Part shown: piece after piece, positions 1 to 8,417 of the stretch
Position numbering within the stretch: position 1 is the stretch's first letter
How the letters are laid out: every line of letters begins with the position of its first letter
Assembly: GCF_003258705.1 (NCBI RefSeq)
Contig: NZ_CP029480.1
Location: 2,232,001 to 2,296,000, forward strand
Source: Arcticibacterium luteifluviistationis
GTDB taxonomy: Bacteria > Bacteroidota > Bacteroidia > Cytophagales > Spirosomataceae
DNA length: 64,000 nucleotides
Direction of reading: 5' to 3'
Program-made: the position numbers and the translations under genes
Notes under the pieces: model-generated
Database searches by the model: none
The model's input: only the letters and a program-made list of their open reading frames with translations
What the model was told of the DNA's origin: nothing

Positions 1-15
1 CATCTAAACCTCACC

Positions 16-627
16 ATGAAAAAGAATCTCGCCATTGCTTTTGCCTTACTCGGTTGGTTTGCTGTTATCGCTCAGTACGTTTTGATGATAGAAAATCGTG
101 TAACATCTACCACCGAGGCTACTATTCGCTTCTTTAGCTTCTTCACTATTTTGACCAATACACTCGTCGCTATCTACTTTACTTATGTGGCATTGGGTAA
201 AAATTCAAAACTGCTAAACAAACCAGGTGCATTGACAGCTATTACGGTTTACATTTTAGTCGTTGGTTTGGTTTATCAATTCGTTCTAAGAGCCATTTGG
301 GAGCCTACTGGTCTTCAAAAAATAGTAGACGAACTGCTGCACAGCGTCGTGCCAGTCACCACGCTCATTTTCTGGTATTTGTATGAAGAGAAATCCAAAA
401 TAGAATTAAAAAGCACTGTCAATTGGCTTATCTATCCTCTTATCTATTTAGTCTTTATTTTACTGAGAGGTAGCATTTCAGACTTTTACCCCTACCCTTT
501 TGTAAACGTAGCAGAGATTGGGATGCCGCAGGTATTGACAAATTCTGTCGTCTTACTTCTGGTCTTTATTGTACTTTCTACAGCCTTTGTATGGATAGGA
601 AAAAGACTTCCAGCCAAACAGAAATAA
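16..627 (+). CDS. Pr6Pr-family integral membrane protein
   Basis: A 203-residue hydrophobic protein with about six predicted membrane segments (roughly residues 5-25, 35-60, 72-95, 110-125, 135-152 and 175-195). The opening LLGWFAVIAQYVLMI, the FFSFFTILTN stretch in the second segment and the HSVVPVTTLIFW stretch in the fourth resemble the bacterial Pr6Pr family, distantly related to FAR-17a/AIG1-type membrane proteins. The biochemical role of the bacterial proteins is not established, so only the family call is offered. The ATG at position 16 directly precedes the first charged-then-hydrophobic segment. The promoter, if any, lies outside the window. The gene is followed by 163 bases without a coding region, so it appears to be the last gene of its transcript. 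Confidence 0.75.
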   Translation: MKKNLAIAFALLGWFAVIAQYVLMIENRVTSTTEATIRFFSFFTILTNTLVAIYFTYVALGKNSKLLNKPGALTAITVYILVVGLVYQFVLRAIWEPTGLQKIVDELLHSVVPVTTLIFWYLYEEKSKIELKSTVNWLIYPLIYLVFILLRGSISDFYPYPFVNVAEIGMPQVLTNSVVLLLVFIVLSTAFVWIGKRLPAKQK

Positions 628-689
628 GGAACAAGATATCTAAACTTTCATTGACCAGAATGGCCACCAAACTAAGTTTATTGACTCAG

Positions 690-721
690 TTTGTAACATT
701 AAACATTTCGAGGTACTTTCG
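690..721 (+). promoter_or_regulatory. Putative Bacteroidota-type promoter for the isomerase gene
   Basis: TTTG at 690-693 and TACTTTCG at 714-721 are 20 bases apart. This matches the Bacteroidota housekeeping sigma pattern (TTTG, then TAnnTTTG) with one mismatch in the -7 element. The gene starts 70 bases downstream. Assigned by eye only. Confidence 0.4.
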
Positions 722-790
722 TTTCTTCAAGCCATCCATAACTCCGTTATGAGGTTTTGAAAAGAATCAACTCTTTAAATCATTCTTACA

Positions 791-1786
791 ATGAACAAAA
801 AAAACTATTCTCTTTTAGTTCTCTTTACAGCCTTTACGCTTATTTTTTCTGCTTGTAATACCAGCACAGAAAGCTCTGAAGCCACTGTAACAACACCTGA
901 TTATCAAATTTCTTTAGCTCAATGGTCGCTGCATAACGCTTATTTTGGCGATGCTTTAAATGGCGATTGGGCAAGTTTTGGCAGGTTGCTTATGGAATCT
1001 CCTGATTCTTTGCTGCAAGGCACCATTAACCCTGATGATTTCCCAACTTTAGCCAAAAGTTATGGTGTAAACATCATTGAATTGGTAAATACTTTCTATT
1101 TCAGCAAAGCCGAAGATGACGCCTACTGGGCTGCATTCAAACAAAAATGCGACGAAGAAGGTGTAACCGTAGGTCTAATCATGTGTGATGCTTTAGGTAA
1201 CCTTGGCGATGCTGACTCTGTAGCTCGTATGAAAGCTGTAGAAAATCACTACAACTGGATTAAAATAGCCAAAACTTTAGGTGCAGAAACTATTAGAGTT
1301 AACGCCGCAGGTGAAGGCACTGCAGAAGAAGTAGCTGCCCACGCAGTTTTAGGTCTTTCTAAATTAGGAGAATATGCAGCTACACAAGGCATTAATGTAG
1401 TAGTAGAAAACCACGGTGGATACTCTTCAGATGGTTCTTGGTTAGCAGGTGTAATGGCTGCTGTCAATATGGAAAACGTAGGTACGCTTCCTGATTTTGG
1501 AAACTTCTGCATAGAAAGAACAGCAGATGGCTGTGCTAACGAGTACGACAGATACAAAGGAATAACAGAGCTAATGCCTTATGCAAAGGGTGTAAGTGCT
1601 AAAACGCACAACTTTGACGCGGAAGGAAACGAAACAGAATCAGACTTTTCTAAGATATTCAAAATCATCAAGGATTCAGGCTTTAAAGGAAATATCGGTA
1701 TTGAGTACGAAGGTTCAGACCTTTCAGAAGATGAAGGTATTAAAGCTACTAAAGCTCTTATTGAAAAAACATTAAAAGAAATCTAG
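791..1786 (+). CDS. Lipoprotein sugar phosphate isomerase/epimerase-like TIM barrel
   Basis: A 331-residue protein starting with a lipoprotein signal (hydrophobic run, then LIFSAC, lipidated Cys near residue 22), so it probably acts in the periplasm or at the outer membrane. The rest reads as an AP-endonuclease-2/xylose-isomerase-like TIM barrel: AQWSLHNAYFG near the first strand, VVVENHGGYSSDGSW (metal-binding E and H region), TLPDFGNFC, and a C-terminal GNIGIEYEG strand. Bacteroidota and Planctomycetota carry many such secreted or lipid-anchored family members, usually of unknown substrate; oxidised sugars or inositol derivatives are plausible but not shown. The gene stands alone, with a putative promoter before it and a strong terminator after it. 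Confidence 0.8.
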   Translation: MNKKNYSLLVLFTAFTLIFSACNTSTESSEATVTTPDYQISLAQWSLHNAYFGDALNGDWASFGRLLMESPDSLLQGTINPDDFPTLAKSYGVNIIELVNTFYFSKAEDDAYWAAFKQKCDEEGVTVGLIMCDALGNLGDADSVARMKAVENHYNWIKIAKTLGAETIRVNAAGEGTAEEVAAHAVLGLSKLGEYAATQGINVVVENHGGYSSDGSWLAGVMAAVNMENVGTLPDFGNFCIERTADGCANEYDRYKGITELMPYAKGVSAKTHNFDAEGNETESDFSKIFKIIKDSGFKGNIGIEYEGSDLSEDEGIKATKALIEKTLKEI

Positions 1787-1812
1787 ATTAGCTATTAGCT
1801 TATTCTTTATTT

Positions 1813-1847
1813 AAAAGCAGTGGAAACCTTTTTCCACTGCTTTTTTT
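1813..1847 (+). terminator. Rho-independent terminator
   Basis: GCAGTGGAAA (1817-1826) pairs perfectly with TTTCCACTGC (1831-1840) around a four-base loop. It is extended by AAAA/TTTT and followed by a seven-base T run. It ends the isomerase transcript. Confidence 0.9.
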
Positions 1848-1947
1848 ATTTCATTCCCATCTGTCTACTTTCTACAGCTCCCTGTCTCCTACTGTTTTTA
1901 TTAAACAAGCATTCGCTTATATTTACGTAAAGTAACCCTTTAGGCAA

Positions 1948-2313
1948 ATGCCCTTTGAATCAAAGTCTATAAGAACATTTATTGGTGCAAAAAACTTCAC
2001 CGAATCTAGAGCTTTTTATACGGCTCTCGGTTTTGAAGAGATTATTATTGACAGTTCCATGTCACTTTTTAAGGTCAACCAAAGTTTAGCCTTTTATCTT
2101 CAAAATTATTACGAAAAGAAATGGATAAATAACTCCATGGTTTTCTTGGAGGTAGATAATCTAGAAAAGTGTCAGACAGAGTTACTTTCAAAAAATCTCC
2201 CTTCAAAGTTCAAAGGAGTCCGTTTTACCGAAATTGTCAAAAATGACTGGGGAGAAGAAATCTTCATGCATGACCCATCTGGCGTGCTATGGCATTTTGG
2301 CAAATTTTATTAA
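1948..2313 (+). CDS. VOC-superfamily (glyoxalase/bleomycin-resistance fold) protein
   Basis: A 121-residue single-module VOC protein. The N-terminal half has the beta-alpha-beta opening with FTESRAFYTALGFEE. The C-terminal half has MHDPSGVLWHFGKFY, the typical closing strands with an acidic/His metal-ligand region. Members are metal-dependent lyases, dioxygenases or binding proteins, and the sequence does not show which. The length is typical of single VOC proteins that dimerise. It ends 18 bases before the next gene on the same strand, so the two are probably co-transcribed. Confidence 0.75.
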   Translation: MPFESKSIRTFIGAKNFTESRAFYTALGFEEIIIDSSMSLFKVNQSLAFYLQNYYEKKWINNSMVFLEVDNLEKCQTELLSKNLPSKFKGVRFTEIVKNDWGEEIFMHDPSGVLWHFGKFY

Positions 2314-2331
2314 TAATTCTCATTCAATTTT

Positions 2332-4269
2332 ATGTACAAGTCCGCTTTTGTTAGTCTTATCTTCTTTTATTTTACCATTTCAAGCCTTAATGCTCAAAGC
2401 AAATGGAAAGGCTTTGAAAGAATAGACTTCCAGTTTCAAGAAAGAGAAGCCAGAATTATCATTCCTAACAAAGCAGCTAACGGAAACCCATGGATTTGGC
2501 GAGCACGTTTTCCAGATTGGCACACCGATGCCGACAGTATTTTAGTAGCAGAAGGGTTTCATTTGGTATATATAAACACCGATAACAAATTTGGTAGCCC
2601 TGATGCCGTCAAAGTCTGGGACAATTTCTACGATTATGTCAGCACCAAATACACCCTTCAAAAGAAAGTGGCCCTAATGGGTGTGAGCAGAGGTGGTTTG
2701 TTTGTGTACAACTGGGCAAAACAAAATCCAGAAAAAGTAGCCTGTATTTATGCCGAAGCTCCCGTTTGTGATTTCACCAGTTGGCCAGGAGGTTTTGGTG
2801 AAGGAAAAGGCAGCTTAAAAAGCTGGGAAATACTAAAAGCCGAATACGGTTTTAACTCAGACGAAGAAGCAAAGAACTACAAAAACAATCCAATAGATAA
2901 CCTAGCCGCATTAGCCAAAGCAAAAGTTCCTATTATGCACATGATAGGTTTGGAAGATCAGGTAGTTCCGCCAAAAGAGAATAGCTTAATACTTATAAAT
3001 AGATACATTGAATTAGGTGGAATAGCCACTGTAGTACCATGTACAGAAGGAAAACAAGAATTAGAAGGTCATCATTTTGAGATAGAAACACCAAGATATG
3101 TGGCGGATTTCATCAAATACAACACATTAAAAAAAGGCAAGCTAAATTCTGAAGCTTATCATACCCTTGGCAACGGCCTTAAAAACAGTCATATCAAATT
3201 TGAAAAACATAAAAAAGGCAGAGTAGCTTTTTTAGGTGGCTCTATTACTCATAATCCTGGTTGGAGAGATAGTGTCTCTAATTATTTAACAGAAAGGTTT
3301 CCAAAAACAGAGTTTGAATTTATAGCTGCAGGAATACCTTCTATGGGCAGCACTCCTGCTGCATTTAGGCTTACTAGGGATATCAAAGACCTAAAAAATA
3401 TTGATTTATTATTTGAAGAAGCCGCTGTAAACGACCCTTCAAACGGTAGAACAGCTTTAGACCAAAAACGTGCTTTAGAGGGTATTGTTAGACATCTCAA
3501 AAAAGAAAACCCGGCTATCGATATAGTTCTCATGCATTTTGTAGACCCAAGTAAAATAAAGGACTATAACAAGGGCATAGAACCTGATGTAATTCAAAAC
3601 CATAATACGGTGGCGAAGTATTATAACCTACCTATAATCAATCTTGCAAAAGAAGTAACCGATAGAATTAACAATAAGGAATTTACCTGGGAAGATGACT
3701 TTAAAAACCTTCACCCTTCTCCATTTGGTCAAGGTGTTTATGCTCATTCTATGATACAGTTTTTAGAGAACTCCTATAGTTCGCACATTGATGCAGACGA
3801 TAAAATTGTTGCTCAAAACCTCCCTAATGCTTTAGACATATTCTCTTACGAAAATGGAAAGCTGATTGATATTAAAGAAGCTAAACTTTCAAAAGGTTGG
3901 GCTATAAATAATGCCTGGTCTCCATCTGATGACACAGGCGTAAGACCAAATTATCATGATGTACCTATGCTTATCAGCGAAAACCCTGGAAGTAAGCTAA
4001 CTTATAATTTTTCAGGAAAAGCAGTGGGAATAGCCGTTGCAGCTGGTCAGGATGCAGGTTATATCGAATACAAAATTGACAATGGAGCGTGGCAAAAGTT
4101 AAACCTTTTCACTCCATGGAGTGCCTCTTTACATCTGCCATGGTATTATACTCTAAGCTCGGAATTGGAAAACAAAAATCATAAACTCCAGATTAAAGTT
4201 TCTGAAACCAAGGATGCTAAAAGCAATGGAAACGCTTGTAGAATAAGGTATTTCTACATCAATGAATAA
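2332..4269 (+). CDS. Secreted two-domain hydrolase: alpha/beta-hydrolase fused to SGNH/GDSL esterase
   Basis: A 645-residue protein with an N-terminal signal peptide (hydrophobic residues 4-21, ending near LNAQS). Residues about 25-265 are an alpha/beta-hydrolase: the nucleophile elbow is GVSRGG (Ser near 120), a late acid lies in IGLEDQVVP, and a His lies in EGHHFE. Residues about 285-480 are an SGNH hydrolase: FLGGSIT is block I (GGS rather than GDS), AAGIPSMGSTP is block II, VNDPSN is block III, and NLHPSPFGQG carries the terminal His. Residues 490-645 form a beta-rich C-terminal domain (GAWQKLNLFTPW) of unknown role. Such fusions suggest removal of acyl groups from a polysaccharide, but the substrate is not shown. 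It overlaps nothing and converges on the channel gene with a four-base gap. Confidence 0.8.
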   Translation: MYKSAFVSLIFFYFTISSLNAQSKWKGFERIDFQFQEREARIIIPNKAANGNPWIWRARFPDWHTDADSILVAEGFHLVYINTDNKFGSPDAVKVWDNFYDYVSTKYTLQKKVALMGVSRGGLFVYNWAKQNPEKVACIYAEAPVCDFTSWPGGFGEGKGSLKSWEILKAEYGFNSDEEAKNYKNNPIDNLAALAKAKVPIMHMIGLEDQVVPPKENSLILINRYIELGGIATVVPCTEGKQELEGHHFEIETPRYVADFIKYNTLKKGKLNSEAYHTLGNGLKNSHIKFEKHKKGRVAFLGGSITHNPGWRDSVSNYLTERFPKTEFEFIAAGIPSMGSTPAAFRLTRDIKDLKNIDLLFEEAAVNDPSNGRTALDQKRALEGIVRHLKKENPAIDIVLMHFVDPSKIKDYNKGIEPDVIQNHNTVAKYYNLPIINLAKEVTDRINNKEFTWEDDFKNLHPSPFGQGVYAHSMIQFLENSYSSHIDADDKIVAQNLPNALDIFSYENGKLIDIKEAKLSKGWAINNAWSPSDDTGVRPNYHDVPMLISENPGSKLTYNFSGKAVGIAVAAGQDAGYIEYKIDNGAWQKLNLFTPWSASLHLPWYYTLSSELENKNHKLQIKVSETKDAKSNGNACRIRYFYINE

Positions 4270-4273
4270 AGTC

Positions 4274-4870
4274 TTAGAGCTTTAGTCCCCAGTTATTTTT
4301 TACAGATAAGTACCTAATTATCATCACGACTAACATAGACACGCCCATATTTATAGGACGAATTGTATTAAACTGTTCCAAAGCCAGAAAAACCAATGCT
4401 CCCACTAAACAGGCTGTAGCATAAATCTCTTTTCTAAAAATAAGCGGAACACGGTTAGTCAACACATCTCTTATTACACCACCAAAAACCGCAGAAACAA
4501 TACCCATCAATACAGCAAAAGGGACTTCCAGTCCTGCATTTAGTGTTTTCTGTAAGCCAAGAATAGTAAACAAACCGATACCCATTGTATCAAAAAAGAA
4601 CATGCTTCTTCTTAACTTAGTAATGTACTTTCTAAATAAATAAGACAAAATCACTCCGGCCAGCATAGCCCACAAAAAACTTGTATCTCTCATCCAACCC
4701 ACAGGGGTTTGACCTATCAACACATCCCTTACAGTTCCACCACCCACAGCAGTAACTATACCTATAATTATAGAACCCACCACATCAAAATCATCATCTA
4801 TGGCGGTCATAACACCACTTATGACAAAAATTACAGTACCAAGAATCTCAAAAAAGTAAATCCAATTCAT
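4274..4870 (-). CDS. TRIC-type (UPF0126/YicG-like) membrane channel
   Basis: A 198-residue membrane protein with about seven hydrophobic segments, built from two repeated halves. Each half carries the family's glycine-rich signature: VGGGTVRDVLIGQTPVGW in the first and FGGVIRDVLTNRVPLIF in the second. Family members are homologues of trimeric intracellular cation channels. Prokaryotic ones pass monovalent cations in vitro, while their physiological role is unclear. The length matches the family (about 200 residues). The gene is transcribed away from the esterase at 5046 and converges with the preceding hydrolase gene. Confidence 0.85.
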   Translation of the reverse strand: MNWIYFFEILGTVIFVISGVMTAIDDDFDVVGSIIIGIVTAVGGGTVRDVLIGQTPVGWMRDTSFLWAMLAGVILSYLFRKYITKLRRSMFFFDTMGIGLFTILGLQKTLNAGLEVPFAVLMGIVSAVFGGVIRDVLTNRVPLIFRKEIYATACLVGALVFLALEQFNTIRPINMGVSMLVVMIIRYLSVKNNWGLKL

Positions 4871-4986
4871 CTATTTTATTTGCTATCGATTTCCGATAGA
4901 TAAGGTAATAAGAAAGGGATCAACCAAAAACATTTAAAATCTGTTCATCAACCTACAAAAAATCAAGTTCTCTAGCAGCCCTTTGG

Positions 4987-5018
4987 TTTGACATAGTCAT
5001 GGAATAAACCGATATTTG
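4987..5018 (+). promoter_or_regulatory. Putative promoter for the secreted esterase
   Basis: TTTG at 4987-4990 and GATATTTG at 5011-5018 (one mismatch to TAnnTTTG) are separated by 20 bases. The coding start chosen for the esterase (5046) lies 28 bases downstream, which fits a short leader. Confidence 0.4.
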
Positions 5019-5045
5019 ATTCACAATAAACCATCCTCAATACCA

Positions 5046-5819
5046 ATGAAAAGCCTATTTCTATCCTTCCTTTTTTCACTTTTAATTCTTCCAGGCTTCG
5101 CACAAAAAGAAAAATACAAATCCGCAACCTTCACAGACAGCCAAGGAACGGAATTGAATTATAGAATCTTATACCCCAAAAACTATCAAGCTGATAAGAA
5201 ATATCCACTAATTCTCTTTTTACATGGAGCAGGAGAAAGAGGTAATGATAATGAATCTCAACTAAAGCATGGCTCATGGGTTTTCACTGATAAATTGAAA
5301 GAAAATCCAGCTATTGTTATTTTACCACAATGTCCTAAAGAAGGATATTGGAGCTCAGCTAATATAACTCGTGATAAATATCCCTTAGAAATTAATTTCA
5401 ATTACAATAATCAAGAAACCCCCGCTCTGCATGCAGCTATAGAACTAACTAAGAGTTTTATCAAAACTAAAAAAGCAGACAAGCACAGAGTTTACATCAC
5501 AGGCTTATCTATGGGAGGTATGGGTACTTTTGAAGCCGTTTATAGATATCCAAAATTATTTGCTGCTGCTATGCCAGTTTGTGGCGGTGGTGAAGTTTCA
5601 GCCTACGGCAAAAAACAAGCAAAGATTCCTTTCTGGATTTTCCATGGAGATGTGGATGGCGTAGTAGACGTTCAAAATTCCAGAGAAATGTATGCTAAAC
5701 TAAAGAGTTTAAATGCTAATGTAACCTATACGGAATACCCGGGCGTTAATCACAATAGCTGGGACAATGCATTTAAAGAAGAGGCCTACCCTACTTGGTT
5801 CTTTCAATTTAAAAGATAA
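5046..5819 (+). CDS. Secreted alpha/beta-hydrolase (prolyl-oligopeptidase/esterase-like)
   Basis: A protein of about 257 residues. I chose the ATG at 5046 rather than the in-frame codon at 5016 because MKSLFLSFLFSLLILPGFAQ is a clean signal peptide and 5016 lies inside the putative promoter. The mature part has an oxyanion HGAGERGND motif, the nucleophile elbow GLSMGGMG, a late acid region (FHGDVDGVVD) and a catalytic His in NHNSWDNAF. This is the layout of small secreted esterases and prolyl-oligopeptidase-like hydrolases, often feruloyl or acetyl esterases in Bacteroidota. Substrate not determined. It is followed 20 bases later by a RidA gene on the same strand. Confidence 0.8.
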   Translation: MKSLFLSFLFSLLILPGFAQKEKYKSATFTDSQGTELNYRILYPKNYQADKKYPLILFLHGAGERGNDNESQLKHGSWVFTDKLKENPAIVILPQCPKEGYWSSANITRDKYPLEINFNYNNQETPALHAAIELTKSFIKTKKADKHRVYITGLSMGGMGTFEAVYRYPKLFAAAMPVCGGGEVSAYGKKQAKIPFWIFHGDVDGVVDVQNSREMYAKLKSLNANVTYTEYPGVNHNSWDNAFKEEAYPTWFFQFKR

Positions 5820-5839
5820 AATTCAAACCAATAATACGA

Positions 5840-6301
5840 ATGATTTTAGACGAAGTTTTCAATAAATACGCCGACAAAATTCCACCAGCTCCAGCACCTG
5901 GAGGAGTTTACAAACCACTAATAATTGTTGGTAAAATGGTTTACGTGAGTGGCCATGGTCCAAACTTACCAGACGGCAGCCAGCATACTGGCAAAGTAGG
6001 CTCTGAAGTAGACGAAGCTTTTGGAAAGGAAGCCGCATTTCAAACAGGCTTAACCATGTTGGCAACCCTTAAAGCAGAATTTGGTAGCTTGACTAAAGTT
6101 AAAAGAGTGGTTAAACTTTTAGGCATGGTAAACGCTGACCCAGATTTTGAGACTCACCCAAAGGTAATTAACGGTTGCAGCGAACTTTTTGAAGAAGTTT
6201 GGGGCTATGAAAACGGCTTGGGTTCAAGAAGTGCCGTAGGTTTTGGCTCACTACCCGGCCGTATCTCTGTCGAAATTGAAGGTCAATTCGAAATTCACTA
6301 A
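5840..6301 (+). CDS. RidA/YjgF/YER057c family protein
   Basis: A 153-residue protein of the RidA superfamily, in the longer form with an N-terminal extension. Visible hallmarks are VGKMVYVSGHGPNLPDG near the start, the central ATLKAEFGSLTKVKRVVKLLGMVNAD, and the C-terminal GLGSRSAVGFGSLPGRISVEIEGQFEI, where the Arg before SAVG occupies the usual substrate-carboxylate position. Classical RidA deaminates reactive enamine/imine intermediates. This subgroup, with LPG instead of the usual LP-A-VE spacing, is less well understood. Probably co-transcribed with the esterase upstream. Confidence 0.8.
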   Translation: MILDEVFNKYADKIPPAPAPGGVYKPLIIVGKMVYVSGHGPNLPDGSQHTGKVGSEVDEAFGKEAAFQTGLTMLATLKAEFGSLTKVKRVVKLLGMVNADPDFETHPKVINGCSELFEEVWGYENGLGSRSAVGFGSLPGRISVEIEGQFEIH

Positions 6302-6392
6302 AGAAGATCTTTTCTAAATATTTTCTATATAATAAGGCAAATCGCTACTCAGTTATTTGTCTTATTTTTGTCTAAATCTCTTAAACTTATTC

Positions 6393-8417
6393 ATGAAGAT
6401 TCTTAAAGTAGCTTCCGGAGCCTTAAATCAAACACCTCTTGACTGGAAACAAAACACCAGAAACTGCATTGAGGCTATAGAAGAAGCTAAATCCGAAAAG
6501 GTTAGCATCCTTTGCTTGCCTGAGCTTGCCATAACCGGTTATGGCTGTGAAGATGCTTTCTATTCTCCTGATGTACAGCGTAAAGCCTTAGAGTCTCTTA
6601 AAGAATTAAAAGAACATACTGCTGGTATTATAGTATGTGTGGGTTTACCCCTTGAGATTAACAATAAACTTTTCAATGCGGCCTGCTTATTGGCAGACAA
6701 AAACATTCTTGGTTTTGCCTGTAAAAGACACCTTCCTAATTATGGTGTATTTTATGAAGACAGATGGTTTCATAGATGGCCAGATAACTTAAAAGATGAA
6801 GTAAGTATTGATGGATTTAAATACCCTGTAGGTGATATTATTTTTGAGATTGACAATATCAAAATTGCCATAGAAATATGTGAAGATGCGTGGGTACCAA
6901 ACAGGCCTGCAGATTCTTACTTCAACAGTGGTGTTGACATCGTTCTAAATCCTAGTGCTTCTCCGTTTGAATTCAATAAATTCAGAACACGCGAAAGACT
7001 TATTATTGAGAGTTCTAGAAGTCATGCATGCAGTTACATTTACGCCAACCTCCTTGGTAATGAGTCAGGTAGACTAATATTTGATGGCGATGCCCAAATT
7101 GCCAGTAATGGTGTTCTACTTCGCTCTAGCGACAGGTTTAGCTATGCTTCTCATACGCTCACCACAGCGGTTATTGATACCGACCAGACTGCGGTCGACT
7201 TTACCAAAATTAAAACGAAACCAAAGGCCATCTCAAATAAAGTTTCTTTTGTATTCGAATTTCCCACAAATGTAAAACCAAGCTATGAGGAGGCTACGCT
7301 GGAAGCTTTTGAAAGTGGTGGTTCCATAAAAGAAGAAGAGTTTGCCAGAGCGGTATGTTTAGGCCTTTTTGACTATTTAAGAAAATCGAGGTCACAAGGT
7401 TTCACCATTTCTCTTTCCGGCGGTGCAGATTCTAGTGCTTGTACAGCCTTATGTGGCTTAATGATAAGACTGGCTGACGAAAGTATTGGTTTTGATGCCA
7501 TGAAAACTCGTTTAGGTCATATCAAAAAGATTCAAGCTTGTAAAACAGAAGAAGAAGTTTCGCAAGAAATTATACATACTATTTATCAAGGAACCGAAAA
7601 CAGTTCTGATGAGACAAAAAACTCCGCTCGTGCCTTAGCCGAATCAATGGGAGCTAAATTTTACGATGTCAATATCAATGGTTTGGTGGAACAATACACC
7701 GGAATGATTGAAGAACAAATTAACCGTGAGTTAACTTGGGCTACGGATGATATTCCTCTGCAAAACATTCAGGCTAGAGTAAGAGCTCCTGGCGTTTGGT
7801 TATTGAATAACATAACTGGGCATTTGCTTTTAGCTACGTCAAACCGTTCTGAAGTGGCGGTAGGTTACTGTACAATGGATGGTGACACAGCTGGAAGTAT
7901 TAGCCCAATAGCCGGCATTGACAAACACTGGCTCAGAAGCTGGTTAATTTGGCTAGAGAAAAAAGGCTGTCATGTAAAAGGAAAACATATTAAGATAGAG
8001 GGCTTAAAATATGTCAATGCATTAAACCCAACTGCTGAGTTGAGGCCTAAAGAGCAAATGCAAAGTGACGAAAAAGACCTAATGCCTTATGAGGTTCTTG
8101 ATGCAATTGAAAAAGTAGCCATCAAAGACAAAAAATCACCTACCGAAAGCTTTCAATACATGGAAGTACTTTGGGCAAATGAATATTCAAGAGAAGAACT
8201 CTTCAATTGGGTTACACGATTTTTCAAACTTTGGAGTAGAAACCAATGGAAAAGAGAACGTTATGCCCCATCTTTTCACTTAGATAACAGAAATTTGGAC
8301 CCAAGAAGTTGGTGCCGTTTCCCTATCTTAAGTGGTGGTTTTGAAGAAGAGCTTAAAGAGTTGAAAGCATTTTACGAAGGTAATCCTAAAGTCAAAAGCA
8401 GGAAGATTGGTTTTTAA
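6393..8417 (+). CDS. nadE: Glutamine-dependent NAD(+) synthase
   Basis: A protein of about 674 residues, the expected size for the glutamine-hydrolysing form. It makes NAD from deamido-NAD using ammonia from its own glutaminase domain. The N-terminal nitrilase-like domain carries the catalytic triad: Glu in LPELAITGYG (near 44), Lys in CKRHLPNYG (near 110) and Cys in IEICEDAW (near 162). The synthetase domain carries the ATP-pyrophosphatase loop SLSGGADSSA (near 340). I prefer the ATG at 6393 because MKILKVASGALNQTPLDW matches the usual family start, while the upstream codon at 6357 adds an unlikely hydrophobic leader. A TATTTTTG element at 6363-6370 could be the -7 box. It overlaps the convergent EEP gene by four bases. 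Confidence 0.93.
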   Translation: MKILKVASGALNQTPLDWKQNTRNCIEAIEEAKSEKVSILCLPELAITGYGCEDAFYSPDVQRKALESLKELKEHTAGIIVCVGLPLEINNKLFNAACLLADKNILGFACKRHLPNYGVFYEDRWFHRWPDNLKDEVSIDGFKYPVGDIIFEIDNIKIAIEICEDAWVPNRPADSYFNSGVDIVLNPSASPFEFNKFRTRERLIIESSRSHACSYIYANLLGNESGRLIFDGDAQIASNGVLLRSSDRFSYASHTLTTAVIDTDQTAVDFTKIKTKPKAISNKVSFVFEFPTNVKPSYEEATLEAFESGGSIKEEEFARAVCLGLFDYLRKSRSQGFTISLSGGADSSACTALCGLMIRLADESIGFDAMKTRLGHIKKIQACKTEEEVSQEIIHTIYQGTENSSDETKNSARALAESMGAKFYDVNINGLVEQYTGMIEEQINRELTWATDDIPLQNIQARVRAPGVWLLNNITGHLLLATSNRSEVAVGYCTMDGDTAGSISPIAGIDKHWLRSWLIWLEKKGCHVKGKHIKIEGLKYVNALNPTAELRPKEQMQSDEKDLMPYEVLDAIEKVAIKDKKSPTESFQYMEVLWANEYSREELFNWVTRFFKLWSRNQWKRERYAPSFHLDNRNLDPRSWCRFPILSGGFEEELKELKAFYEGNPKVKSRKIGF

